From contig JAJECP010000002.1 in the NCBI GenBank assembly GCA_022821985.1, positions 1-63,908 of the forward strand: DNA of 63,908 nucleotides, in the 5' to 3' direction. Shown here one piece after another: positions 25,074 to 34,265 of this stretch. The DNA is from Acidimicrobiia bacterium (GTDB lineage Bacteria > Actinomycetota > Acidimicrobiia > Acidimicrobiales > Poriferisodalaceae). The notes under the pieces were generated by a model that was given only the letters and a program-made list of their open reading frames with translations, did no database searches and was not told the DNA's origin. Each line of letters opens with the position of its first letter. The stretch's first letter is position 1. The translations under genes were made by a program, and so were the position numbers.

Positions 25074-26512
25074 GCGGTCCCCCCGACCGTCAGCGCTCGC
25101 ACGCGCAGCGTGGGCTGGCCGTCGCCGACAGGCACGCCTTGGCCGTCCTTGCCGCACGTGCCAGGACTCCCCATGGCGAAGTCATTCCCGAGGGCGTCGA
25201 TGTCGAGCAGTACTTGGGGGCCATTGCCGATGAGGTTGCCCTCTCGCAGCGGTTCGGTGATCACGCCGTCCTCAATGAGGTACGACTCGGTCATGCCGAA
25301 CACGAAGTCGCCGGTGGCGGTGTTGACCTGACCGCCGCCGAGATGCGCCACATACACGCCCCACGGCGTGTCAGCGATGATGTCGGCCGGATCGATGTCA
25401 CCGTTGGTGACGAATGTGTTGGTCATCCTGACCATCGGCAGATGCGTGTAGCTCTGACGCCGACCATTGCCCGACGGCACCCGGCCTTCATCGCGGCTGC
25501 GCAGCCAATCCCACATGTAGTCGGTGAGGATGCCGTCGCTGATCAGCTCGTTGCGCTGGGTGGGATGGCCCTCGTCGTCAATGGCCAGCGCGCCCCACTC
25601 GGGTCCCATCGTGCCGTCATCGACCAGCGTCACGCCGCTGGCCGCCACCTGCGAGCCAACCCGGCCGGCGAACACCGACGCGCCCTTGCGCACCAGATCG
25701 GCTTCGAGCCCATGCCCGCATGCCTCATGGAACAGGACCCCGCCCCCGCCGCGGGCGATCACCACGGGCACCTCGCCGCTCGGCGCGGGACGGGCCGCGA
25801 GCTTCGTGACGGCGCGCTGCGCGGCACGCTCGGCGAGTTCAGCAGGATCGTGGTCGTCGAACAGCTCCCAGCCCACCGTGTAGCCGACGGTCTCGCGGCC
25901 AGTCTGCAAGCCGCCGTCGCCACTCGCGACGCATCCCACCGAGAACAACGTCCGCACCTGGTCATCTGCCGCGCAGACGCCATGGGTGTTGGCCACCAGG
26001 ATCCGGCGGCGGCTCTCGCCATAGCGGGCAGTCACCTGGGTGACGGCCTCGTGAGAGGAGCGGGCGGCATCATCAGCTGCGCGCAACAGCGCCACCTTGC
26101 GTTCGGCGCCGATCGAGGCCGGCAGCACAGCAACCCGTGGTTCAGCGAGAGCGTTCCCCCCGAGCGACCGCATGTCGACAGTCCCCCCGTGGGGCTGCCG
26201 GGTCGCCACCGCAGCAGCGGTACGAGCGGCATCTGCCAGCCCATGGGCGCTCAAGTCAGATGTGTGCGCATAGCCCGTGACCTCACCGGCAGTGACCCGG
26301 ATGCCCACACCGCGGTCACGGCCCGAGTTCATCTCCTCAACCCGACCCTCGTCAAAGACCACGCTGGTCGATTCCCGGTCCTCGGCGAACAGCTCTGCCC
26401 ACTCGCCGCCCGCGTCCAGCGCTGCACGCAAGGTCGCATCGACGACATCGAGATCTACGAGCGGCTCCGCTGTTATCTCTGCGGCGGCCGTGATGTCGGA
26501 TGTGCGTGTCAT
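25067..26512 (-). CDS. tldD: TldD metallopeptidase subunit
   Basis: About 481 residues from ATG 26512; a frame extending to 26566 is less likely. The catalytic HExxxH zinc motif is in the string FHEACGHGLEADLV. Other family blocks are AFAEDRESTSVV-like N-terminal sequence and the late DFVFGMTESYLIEDG and GNDFAMGSPGTCGKDGQGVP segments with the distal Cys. TldD is the catalytic subunit of the TldD/E protease. It starts the tldD-tldE-PHP-uppP run and is divergent from the flippase-like gene at 26723. Confidence 0.93.
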   Translation of the reverse strand: MTRTSDITAAAEITAEPLVDLDVVDATLRAALDAGGEWAELFAEDRESTSVVFDEGRVEEMNSGRDRGVGIRVTAGEVTGYAHTSDLSAHGLADAARTAAAVATRQPHGGTVDMRSLGGNALAEPRVAVLPASIGAERKVALLRAADDAARSSHEAVTQVTARYGESRRRILVANTHGVCAADDQVRTLFSVGCVASGDGGLQTGRETVGYTVGWELFDDHDPAELAERAAQRAVTKLAARPAPSGEVPVVIARGGGGVLFHEACGHGLEADLVRKGASVFAGRVGSQVAASGVTLVDDGTMGPEWGALAIDDEGHPTQRNELISDGILTDYMWDWLRSRDEGRVPSGNGRRQSYTHLPMVRMTNTFVTNGDIDPADIIADTPWGVYVAHLGGGQVNTATGDFVFGMTESYLIEDGVITEPLREGNLIGNGPQVLLDIDALGNDFAMGSPGTCGKDGQGVPVGDGQPTLRVRALTVGGTAA

Positions 26513-26722
26513 AAAGCTGCCAAGCGTCTCAGAATTCGGTGCGGGCACGAGATGAGGCCGCGGCACGGCCGTATGTGGGCCGCACCGTCGTCACACTATT
26601 GTGCGGAGCCACGTGAAACGCTTCGGAACCGATGTGCGTCGCCGTGCCCCCGAGAGCGACGTGCTGGGCGAGCGCTGCCGAGTGCAGCCCTGGCGTGACT
26701 CCCGCTCGGCGGGCTGACGGCG

Positions 26723-27742
26723 ATGCGCGGCGCCACAGCACCTGTCCCGCCATCGCAGCGGCGGGTGCGCATCCCGCACGGCCTCGTTACGGCGTTGCGC
26801 GTTGGCGCGAGCGCAGGTCTCTTGGCCCTGCTCATCATCATCAGCCGCGATGAACTGTCGGCGCTCGACGTCGGATCCAAGAGCGCTGCAGCAGCGTGGC
26901 TGACTGGTGCCGCCCTCGTCATCGCGGCAGCGTTCGTCATGGCCGCAGTGCGCTGGTGGCAGGTGGCCGACACGCTCGACGTCCGCGTGTCGGGGCGCTC
27001 GACGCTGTCCATCTATCTCGCCGCGTTGTTCGTCGGGAACTTCCTGCCCACCACCATCGGCGGCGACGTGCTGCGCGTCAACCGGCTGGCTCGCATCTGC
27101 GGCAGCCAGGCCAACGCCTTTGCCACGGTCATCATCGAACGCCTGACGGGCTGGGTCGTATTGCCGCTGCTGACGCTGGCGGCGCTGATGTCGCAGCCGA
27201 GCCTGCTGAAACACTCCGGAGGCCAGATCGCCGGCGGGCTCGCGCTGGGGACGCTGGTCGTGCTCGCGTTGATTGTCTGGGTGGCAGAACATCCCCGCGG
27301 ACTCGGCCGACTTGCGGGCGGTACCCGCATCCGGGAAGCGCTCGGCGCAGTGCACACAGGCCTGAGCGTGTTCCGGCGACATCCGGGGGCCGCGGGCCGA
27401 CTGCTCACGGTCGGATTGGCATATCAATTCCTGCTCGTGGTGGCGACGGCTTTGGCGGGGGCCGCGATCGGTGTGAATCCAGGTCTTCGAGCCTGGTTGG
27501 CCTTCGCGCCGATGGTGCTGATCGTTCAGAATCTGAGTGCCATCGGCGGCCTCGGAGTGCGTGAGGGGGCGCTGGTGCTGTTCCTCGATGCCCATGGGGT
27601 CAACGAGGGCGAAGCCGTGCTGCTGGGCCTTCTGGTGTATGCGCTGACGCTGCTGGTGAGCCTGACCGGGGCCCCAGCGCTGGCGCTCGGCGGGCGTCGC
27701 AGGGGTGGCAAGGTGCCTGCGGAAGTGCCGCTCGGGCGCTGA
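26723..27742 (+). CDS. flippase-like membrane protein (LPG_synthase_TM / UPF0104 family)
   Basis: A 339-residue polytopic membrane protein with eight or more hydrophobic segments. It carries the family strings LFVGNFLPTTIGGDVLRV and VIIERLTGWVVLPLL, then NLSAIGGLGVREGALVLF. This is the integral membrane half of lysylphosphatidylglycerol synthase-like proteins; the cytoplasmic aminoacyl-transfer domain of MprF is absent. Stand-alone members are thought to move or modify lipid-linked compounds, but the substrate is unknown. It lies 17 bp upstream of dxs. Confidence 0.85.
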   Translation: MRGATAPVPPSQRRVRIPHGLVTALRVGASAGLLALLIIISRDELSALDVGSKSAAAAWLTGAALVIAAAFVMAAVRWWQVADTLDVRVSGRSTLSIYLAALFVGNFLPTTIGGDVLRVNRLARICGSQANAFATVIIERLTGWVVLPLLTLAALMSQPSLLKHSGGQIAGGLALGTLVVLALIVWVAEHPRGLGRLAGGTRIREALGAVHTGLSVFRRHPGAAGRLLTVGLAYQFLLVVATALAGAAIGVNPGLRAWLAFAPMVLIVQNLSAIGGLGVREGALVLFLDAHGVNEGEAVLLGLLVYALTLLVSLTGAPALALGGRRRGGKVPAEVPLGR

Positions 27743-27759
27743 GTACCCTTGGGCGACGA

Positions 27760-29796
27760 ATGCACCTCGCCAAGCTCACCAGTCCGGCTGACCTGCGAGC
27801 GCTCAGCCCGTCTCAGCTCGATGAGCTCTGTGCTGAGATCAGGGACTTCGTGGTGCAGGCTGTCTCGCAGACCGGCGGGCATCTCGGCTCGAACCTCGGC
27901 GCGGTCGAGCTCAGCGTGGCGTTGCACCGGGTGTTCGAATCGCCACGCGACGTCATCATCTGGGACACCGGCCACCAGGCCTACGTGCACAAGCTCATCA
28001 CGGGTCGGCGGGACGGCTTCGAGCAACTGCGCCAGCGGCACGGCCTGTCGGGGTACCCCAGCACATCCGAGTCGCCCCATGATGTCGTCGAGAACAGCCA
28101 CGCTTCCACATCACTGAGCTGGGCATCTGGGCTCGCCGCCGGATTCCAGCTCACCGGTCACGAGCACCGGCGTGTTGTGGCCGTGATCGGTGACGGTTCC
28201 ATGACCGGTGGCATGGCTTTCGAAGCGCTGAACAACCTCGGCCATTACGCCCAGCGGGCATTGATCGTTCTCAATGACAACGGCCGCTCCTACGCCCCAA
28301 CGGTCAGCCGGCTTTCCACGGTGATGTCGCGACTGCGCCAGTCGCCCCATTACGTGCAGGGCCGCCGCGCGGTGGACCACCTGCTCGAGCGAGTGCCGCT
28401 GGGCGACGGCGTACGCCGGAGCCTCGACAGCGCCGCGGCCGCGATGCGCGAGATGTGGGAACCGCCGGCGTTCTTCGAGACACTCGGCGTGCGCTATGTC
28501 GGCCCGGTCGACGGGCACGACATCTCGGCCATGGAATCGGCATTCCGCGACGCTGCCGCCTACGCCGACGGTCCCATTGTCGTTCATGTCGTGACCCAGA
28601 AGGGTCGCGGTTATGCCCCCGCCGAGCACGACACCGAGAAGCACCTGCACGACATCGGCCTCTTCGACCCCGCCACGGGCAGCGCCCCAGCACTCAGCAC
28701 CGACATGCCCTTACCGGCTCCGACAGTGCCCGATGAACCGGCACGCCAAGCTCAGCAGACCGTGCCGACTGAACCGAATGAACCGGCTCGGCAAGGCGAG
28801 CCGACAGTGCCCGACGAACCGGCTGGCCGAAGCCAGCCGGTCTTGCGCGACTACACGGCCGTCTTCACCGAGACACTCATCGCAGCAGCACGACACGACC
28901 GTGACATCGTCGCGATTACGGCCGCCATGCCCGGCTCCACCGGGTTGCTGCCCTTCCAGCGGGAGTTTCCCGATCGTTTCTATGACGTGGGCATCGCCGA
29001 GCAGCATGCGCTCACATCGGCCGCCGGCATGGCACGAGCCGGCCTCCGACCAGTCGTGGCGGTGTACTCGACGTTCCTGGCCCGGGCCTTCGATCAGGCG
29101 CTCTACGACATCGGCCTGCACCGTCTGCCGGTCATCCTCTGCGTGGACCGCGCCGGCATCACCGGGCCTGACGGCGCATCCCACCACGGCCTGTACGACA
29201 TTGCCATGTTCACGCGCATCCCCGGCATGACCGTGTTCGCACCATCGGGGCCCGACGAGCTGCCGGCAGCGTTCGCCCAAGCCCTCGAGATCACCGACGG
29301 CCCCGTGGCAATCCGCTGGCCCCGCGGCAAGGGCCCAGTGGCCGGAATGGCCCAGCAACCGGATGTCTCGACGAACGACATGCGCGCACAGGCCCGCCAA
29401 CACCAATCAGGCCCAGACGCCTGCATCCTGGCTGCCGGCCAGACATTCAACGCAGCAATCGAAGCCGCCGAATTGCTGAGTGCCGAAGGCGTAGAAGTCT
29501 CACTGTGGGACCCGAGAGTCCTGAAACCGCTCGACCGCGCCATGCTGCTCGACGCCGCCGCGCACCCGCTCGTGGTGACCGTGGAGGACGGTGTGCGCGT
29601 TGGCGGCTTCGGCAGCCTCGTCAACGATGCGCTCCAACAACTCGACGCCCCGGCCGTCCCACGCATCACCCAACTAGGCACCCCCGACGCCTACCTCCCC
29701 CACGGAACGGCCGCCGAACTGCACGCCGAACTCGGTCTCGACGCAGTCGGCATCGCTGCCTCGGTCCGCAAAACCCTCGCCCGCATCACGCCCTAG
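27760..29796 (+). CDS. dxs: 1-deoxy-D-xylulose-5-phosphate synthase
   Basis: A 678-residue thiamine diphosphate enzyme that condenses pyruvate with glyceraldehyde 3-phosphate, the first step of the MEP isoprenoid route. The N-terminal domain has HLGSNLGAVELSVALH and the metal/ThDP motif GDGSMTGGMAFEALNN. The pyrimidine-binding domain has DVGIAEQHALTSAAG. The C-terminal transketolase domain follows. Odd feature: residues about 309-362, between the first two domains, are a Pro/Glu-rich insert built from three copies of a PTVPDEPARQ-type unit (bases 28720-28839), absent from typical DXS. All catalytic motifs are intact. Confidence 0.95.
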   Translation: MHLAKLTSPADLRALSPSQLDELCAEIRDFVVQAVSQTGGHLGSNLGAVELSVALHRVFESPRDVIIWDTGHQAYVHKLITGRRDGFEQLRQRHGLSGYPSTSESPHDVVENSHASTSLSWASGLAAGFQLTGHEHRRVVAVIGDGSMTGGMAFEALNNLGHYAQRALIVLNDNGRSYAPTVSRLSTVMSRLRQSPHYVQGRRAVDHLLERVPLGDGVRRSLDSAAAAMREMWEPPAFFETLGVRYVGPVDGHDISAMESAFRDAAAYADGPIVVHVVTQKGRGYAPAEHDTEKHLHDIGLFDPATGSAPALSTDMPLPAPTVPDEPARQAQQTVPTEPNEPARQGEPTVPDEPAGRSQPVLRDYTAVFTETLIAAARHDRDIVAITAAMPGSTGLLPFQREFPDRFYDVGIAEQHALTSAAGMARAGLRPVVAVYSTFLARAFDQALYDIGLHRLPVILCVDRAGITGPDGASHHGLYDIAMFTRIPGMTVFAPSGPDELPAAFAQALEITDGPVAIRWPRGKGPVAGMAQQPDVSTNDMRAQARQHQSGPDACILAAGQTFNAAIEAAELLSAEGVEVSLWDPRVLKPLDRAMLLDAAAHPLVVTVEDGVRVGGFGSLVNDALQQLDAPAVPRITQLGTPDAYLPHGTAAELHAELGLDAVGIAASVRKTLARITP

Positions 29797-29797
29797 C

Positions 29798-29840
29798 GAC
29801 GCGAAACGGCCCGGAGCCGATGCCCCGGGCCGCTACGCGT
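29798..29840. terminator. bidirectional terminator hairpin between dxs and the thiolase gene
   Basis: An 8-bp perfect stem, CGGCCCGG at 29807-29814 and CCGGGCCG at 29825-29832, with a 10-base loop. It is extended by an outer ACGCG/CGCGT pairing. It lies between two convergent genes, so it could end transcription in both directions. There is no long T-run, as is common for GC-rich actinobacterial terminators. Confidence 0.6.
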
Positions 29841-29858
29841 TGAATTGTGCAGCGAGGG

Positions 29859-31061
29859 TTAGCCCAGCTCGGAACCAACGACCGAGACGAAGCTCACCGC
29901 CGCCCCAGGCTGCCCGCCCAGGTTGTGCGTGAGCCCCAGCGTCTTGCCCTGCTCGGTCACCGAGGGGATCTGCCGCTCAGGCGGGGCCTGACCGCGCAGC
30001 TGCAGCCAGCACTCGAAGAGCATCCGCAGGCCGGATGCACCGATCGGGTGGCCGAAGCTCTTCAGACCGCCGTCGGGGTTGACCGGAAGGTCGCCGTCGA
30101 GGTCGAACGTGCCGGCCATGGCTTCCTTCCAGCCCAGGCCACGCTCGGCAAAGCCAAGATCCTCCATCAGGACCAGCTCGGTGGGCGTGAAGCAGTCGTG
30201 CACCTCGGCCATCGCGATCTGCGAGCGCGGGTCGGTGATGCCGGCCTGCTTGTAGGCCTCGGTCGCGGACGCCACGACCTCACGGAAGGTCGTGTAGTCG
30301 TAGGTGCTGTCCAGCGCCCCGGTCGCAGGACCGGACGCAAAGCTGAGGGCCTTGATGTACAGCGGGTTGTCGCAGTACTTGTGGGCGTCCTCAGCCCGTA
30401 CCAGGACTGCAGCGGCCGAGCCGTCGCTGACGCCCGAGCAGTCGAAGATGCCCAGCGGACCAGCGATCAGCGGCGAGCCGGCGATGGTCTCCTTGGCGAC
30501 TTCCTTGCGGAACTGCGCCCGGGGATTCAGCGAACCGTTGCGGTGGTTCTTCCATGCAATACGGGTGAGGACTTCCTTCATGGTGTCCTCGTCGAGCCCG
30601 TACTTGTGGGCGTACGCCGGTGCCAGCAGGCTGAACGTGGCCGGTGCAGTGATGGTGGAATCTGTGCCGTCGCTGGGCGGGCGTGCACCGGTCAGACCCG
30701 AGTACCCGGAGTCCTTCAGCTTCTCCACGCCGATCGCCATCACCATGTCGTAGGCGCCCGAAGCAACTGCGTAGGCAGCGTTGCGGAACGCCTCAGAACC
30801 GGTGGCGCACATGTTCTCGAGCCTGGTCACCGGCTTGTAGTCGAGCTGCAGCGGCTTCGACAGCGTCAGGCCGGAGACGCCCGATCCCATCGTGCCGAGC
30901 CAGAAGGCGTCGATGTCGTCCTGGGTGACGCCAGCAGATGCGTACGCATCGTGTGCCGCGTCGGTGAGCATGTCATCGACGCTGCGATCCCAGTGCTCGC
31001 CGAACTGGGTGCAACCCATTCCGACGATCGCGACCTTGTCGCGAATGCCATGTGAACTCAT
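29859..31061 (-). CDS. thiolase family protein (SCP-2/acetyl-CoA acetyltransferase-like)
   Basis: About 400 residues from ATG 31061 (start MSSHGIRDKVAIVGMG); the frame is open further upstream but without family sequence. The nucleophile Cys is in ENMCATGSEAF, and the other catalytic blocks are HDCFTPTELVLME and the FGHPIGASGLRM region. This is the lipid-transfer-type thiolase clade, which usually acts with a DUF35/OB-fold partner. The gene upstream (31156) carries such an OB-fold domain, so the two probably form a complex acting on acyl-CoA or sterol-like substrates; the substrate is inference. Confidence 0.85.
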   Translation of the reverse strand: MSSHGIRDKVAIVGMGCTQFGEHWDRSVDDMLTDAAHDAYASAGVTQDDIDAFWLGTMGSGVSGLTLSKPLQLDYKPVTRLENMCATGSEAFRNAAYAVASGAYDMVMAIGVEKLKDSGYSGLTGARPPSDGTDSTITAPATFSLLAPAYAHKYGLDEDTMKEVLTRIAWKNHRNGSLNPRAQFRKEVAKETIAGSPLIAGPLGIFDCSGVSDGSAAAVLVRAEDAHKYCDNPLYIKALSFASGPATGALDSTYDYTTFREVVASATEAYKQAGITDPRSQIAMAEVHDCFTPTELVLMEDLGFAERGLGWKEAMAGTFDLDGDLPVNPDGGLKSFGHPIGASGLRMLFECWLQLRGQAPPERQIPSVTEQGKTLGLTHNLGGQPGAAVSFVSVVGSELG

Positions 31062-31155
31062 GTGTGCCTGCCTTGTGGTGGGTTGGGTATTGACATTATG
31101 GCCGCTGAGCACTGTGCTTGCCTGCTGCTGCTCCCGCAGCACGAGCCTTGCTGCG

Positions 31156-32556
31156 TCACCCCGCAGCCGGGCGAGCCTTCCAGAAGTAGTTGTGGATTCC
31201 CTCCGCGCTGTACAGCCGGCGGAATGTCATCTCGACGCGGTCGCCGATGCGCACCTCATCGGGGTCGACATCGGTCATCTCGGCCTGGAAACGCCCGCCG
31301 CCGTCGTAGTCGATCACCACGGCAACCATGGGCGGCGACAGCGAGAACGCCAACCGGTCCACCGTGAAGGTGGCAATCGTGGCGGGCACATCGGCCATAC
31401 GGACGCGCTCCATGTCGTCGACAGCGCCGCCTTCCATCGACACGCGCATCGGCGGCAGATGAATGGCGCCCGAGCTGCGGTCGCGTGAGCCGACGAACGC
31501 GTACTTCCAGTCTTCGGAGCGGAACGCCGGCGGCGCACCGGGACGCTCGGGGTCCGGCCGGCGCGGCGGTTCACGGTCGAGGAAGCCGCGCCACGTCAGG
31601 AACTTGTTGTAGTCGAGCGCGTCGTTGCCCCGATCGATCTGGGCGCGCACCGGCGCGTATGGCGCGTGGTCGGCGATGGCGTCGGTCGTCCGCAGCACAT
31701 CTGCCGTGGCGCCGTCGGCGAGATGGACCAGCAGGATCGTCTCTCCCGGCGCCGCGTCGTCGAGCACGGCTGCCAGCACGATCGCCGCATGCGCCGTGCC
31801 GGTGTTGCCGATCTCGCCGGTCAGGTCGGGGACCAGCTTGTCGCCTGCCACGCGCGACAGGCCGCGCACCGCACGTGCGTGCAGGCCGACGATGGCGATC
31901 TTGTCGATGCCGTCGAGACCGACTCCGGCATCGGCCATTGCCCGCTCGATGGCGTCGTTCGCGAGCGGCAAGTACACCTGCTCGCCGAACCGCTCCTCCC
32001 AGATGCGCGAGTACGCATCGCCCGGCTGGCGGTAGCGGTCGGTGAACTCAGCGGTGGCAACCGCCCCGCCGAGCCACTCGCACAGCACCGGAGACACAGC
32101 GTCGTCGCCGAAGACGAAGGCGGCTGCGCCGTCGCCGCCGCCTGCCTCGTCGCCACTGGTCGGGCGACCGGTGCGCAGATCTGAAGCCACCGCCAGGTTG
32201 GTGCCCCGGTTGGCCGCAGCGAGTGCCCAAATGGCCTCCGACGAACGCGGCGCTCCTCCGGCATCGACCGCCCAGGAGGATTGGGGCAGATCCAGCGCAG
32301 CGTGGATGGCAGAAGCGTTTGTCTTGTCCATGTATGCGGGATTAGCCGTCGAGAACAGCACAGAGTCGGGCACGATGTCGCTTCCGCGCAGCGCATTGCG
32401 CGCGGCCTCGACACCCATCGTGGTGGTGTCCTCGTCGTAACTGGCCACGGCTCGGTGACCGCGGCCGCCGCCGGAGCCCATCGCCGCAGTGATCTTGGAG
32501 CGGTCCAGCCGCCAATACGGCACGTACGCCCCGTACGCAATGATCCCTCGTCCCAT
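31156..32556 (-). CDS. HMG-CoA-synthase-like protein fused to a DUF35 OB-fold domain
   Basis: A 466-residue protein. Residues 1 to about 330 are a thiolase-fold HMG-CoA synthase-like region (GIIAYGAYVPYWRLDR, and later EIGNTGTAHAAIVL). The C-terminal ~120 residues form a DUF35/OB-fold (VGDRVEMTFRRLY near the end). The segment where the nucleophile Cys of HMG-CoA synthases is expected reads SSWAVDAGGAPRSSEAIWAL and has no Cys, so it may act as a structural or non-condensing partner of the adjacent thiolase. With dxs present, a mevalonate role is not required. Confidence 0.75.
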   Translation of the reverse strand: MGRGIIAYGAYVPYWRLDRSKITAAMGSGGGRGHRAVASYDEDTTTMGVEAARNALRGSDIVPDSVLFSTANPAYMDKTNASAIHAALDLPQSSWAVDAGGAPRSSEAIWALAAANRGTNLAVASDLRTGRPTSGDEAGGGDGAAAFVFGDDAVSPVLCEWLGGAVATAEFTDRYRQPGDAYSRIWEERFGEQVYLPLANDAIERAMADAGVGLDGIDKIAIVGLHARAVRGLSRVAGDKLVPDLTGEIGNTGTAHAAIVLAAVLDDAAPGETILLVHLADGATADVLRTTDAIADHAPYAPVRAQIDRGNDALDYNKFLTWRGFLDREPPRRPDPERPGAPPAFRSEDWKYAFVGSRDRSSGAIHLPPMRVSMEGGAVDDMERVRMADVPATIATFTVDRLAFSLSPPMVAVVIDYDGGGRFQAEMTDVDPDEVRIGDRVEMTFRRLYSAEGIHNYFWKARPAAG

Positions 32557-32679
32557 TGTCGGTTCTCCCGTCGCTGCGGTTGCAATCGTCGCCGCCGTCG
32601 GTCCTGAAGCGGTCCGGTCGGCTGTCCCCGGCGCACACCGGCCAGCGCAGGAGCTTACGGCGTGGAGCGTTGGTGTCGC

Positions 32680-33420
32680 CTAGCCCGCGGGCACGACGCG
32701 GTAGGCCTCGGCGAGCCGACCGCTGGGAAGGCTGCCCGCGGCCGCGGTATCGGCAGCCCATTCGCGCAGACGGCCTTCGAGATCGTCCATCTCCGCGGTC
32801 TGGCTGCGATGTGCACGAAGCGCTTCGACCTTGCGGCCAAAGTTGTCGGTGATGTCGATCCACCGGTTGGGCTCGGTGCCGATCAGCCAGATCTCGCTGA
32901 CGTTGTGGGGCTGGTGACCCTCGTCGAGGAGTTCCGGGAAAGCCCGTGGATTGCGAGAGTCGGGGTACACAGCGGCCATCGCAGCAGTAGCAGTGGCCAG
33001 GTGGTCCGGGTGGGAGATGTAGATGTGGTCCCAGTTGGGGATCGTGGTCTGGCACAGCACGGCATCGGGACGGACGATTCGGATCACGCGCGCGATGTCA
33101 CGCCGCAATCCCAAGTCGGCCACGACCATGCCATCGGGATGGCCGAGCCAGTGCAACTCGCTCACACCCACCTTCGCTGCCGCAGCAGTCTGCTCGGCCT
33201 GCCGCATTGCGGCCAGCTCGTCGGGTGTATGGGACATGTCGTCGTCGCCGGCTTCCCCGCTCGTTGCCAGGCAGTACGCCACGTGGCATCCGGCTGACGT
33301 CAGCGCGGCAACGGTTCCCGCCATGCCAAAGTCGATGTCGTCGGGATGGGCCACGATGATCAGCGCCCGTGCAGGCGCTTCGATCTCTCCCTGATCGGTG
33401 AGGATCACGCCCACTGCCAC
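32680..33420 (-). CDS. PIG-L/LmbE family deacetylase
   Basis: A 246-residue zinc-dependent N-acetylglucosaminyl deacetylase family protein. The metal motif is in IIVAHPDDIDFGMAGT (PHPDD type), and the distal His is in HPDHLATATA. Family members include MshB (mycothiol synthesis) and Mca (mycothiol S-conjugate amidase). The string DIYISHPDHL-like region and length agree with this family, but which substrate is used cannot be told. It is followed by 123 bp before the HMG-CoA-synthase-like gene. Confidence 0.85.
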   Translation of the reverse strand: MAVGVILTDQGEIEAPARALIIVAHPDDIDFGMAGTVAALTSAGCHVAYCLATSGEAGDDDMSHTPDELAAMRQAEQTAAAAKVGVSELHWLGHPDGMVVADLGLRRDIARVIRIVRPDAVLCQTTIPNWDHIYISHPDHLATATAAMAAVYPDSRNPRAFPELLDEGHQPHNVSEIWLIGTEPNRWIDITDNFGRKVEALRAHRSQTAEMDDLEGRLREWAADTAAAGSLPSGRLAEAYRVVPAG

Positions 33421-33464
33421 AACCTCCGTCGCTCGGGCGACGGCGTCGCCGTTCGGCTCAGCCG

Positions 33465-34130
33465 CTACGTGAAGTAAGGGTTCTCGCCCGAGGCGTGGTC
33501 GGTGAGGTCGACGACCCGCTCGACTTCAGGGATCAGCTCGCGCAGTGTGCGCTCGATGCCCGCGGTGACCGTGGCGTTCGCCATGCCGCAGCCTTGGCAG
33601 CCGCCGCCCAGCTTGACGACGACAGTGTCGCCTTCCACCGACACCAGCTCGGCGAACCCGCCGTGCGCGGCAATCGAGGGGTTGATCCGCTTGGTGAGCA
33701 CCTCGCGGACGTTGTCCTCCACCGTCCCGTCGAGGTCGAGCTGGGCGTTGGGACCGAGATCGGGGCGGTTCGGGTTGCGCAGCACGAGGCCCGGCTGGTT
33801 CGGGTTGGACGGCAGGTCCAACGAGGCGCCGTCGAGCTTGGGCACGTCGCGATCGGGAATCAGCACCGTCAGGCCGCCCCCGACTGCGAACGGCACATCG
33901 GCAGCGTCGGCCTCGGCCAGCAGCTCGAAGGCGAGGTCGTAGGTGTAGTCGACGCCTTGGGCGCCGGTCACCTCGATGCGAAGCGCCAGCTGATCGCCGT
34001 CGACTTCGCTGTTGCGCAGTTCGACCACCTTCTCGAGTGCAGCCGGCGTGACGTCAAAGGTCTCGCGCCGCGTCTCCATCATCGATTCGCGCACTGCGTC
34101 AGCGGGAGCCATCGGGTCGCTCAAGGCCAT
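33465..34130 (-). CDS. nfuA: NfuA-like Fe-S cluster carrier
   Basis: A 221-residue protein with two parts. The N-terminal ~110 residues resemble an A-type carrier that has lost its cysteines, as in NfuA. The C-terminal NifU domain has INPSIAAHGGFAELV and the cluster-binding CxxC in GGGCQGCGMANAT. NfuA delivers 4Fe-4S clusters to client proteins; clients here could include MoaA. The start is probably ATG 34130; an internal Met-Met near residue 17 is an alternative. Confidence 0.88.
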   Translation of the reverse strand: MALSDPMAPADAVRESMMETRRETFDVTPAALEKVVELRNSEVDGDQLALRIEVTGAQGVDYTYDLAFELLAEADAADVPFAVGGGLTVLIPDRDVPKLDGASLDLPSNPNQPGLVLRNPNRPDLGPNAQLDLDGTVEDNVREVLTKRINPSIAAHGGFAELVSVEGDTVVVKLGGGCQGCGMANATVTAGIERTLRELIPEVERVVDLTDHASGENPYFT

Positions 34131-34265
34131 GTCGGCAGCCTACTGACGACGCCCTGCGGGTCCGTGGGCGGCTGCGAAAGGCGTTGCCCCACAGCCTGGC
34201 GGTAGTGTCCCGCGCGCTCGCTGCGCCTCTCAGATCGAGGGCGCCCCGCAACAAAGGGGATCTTC

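Noticed and set aside
24848..26698. 616-codon open frame on the plus strand opposite tldD
   Set aside because: tldD carries the HExxxH motif and family length on the minus strand; this frame has no features.
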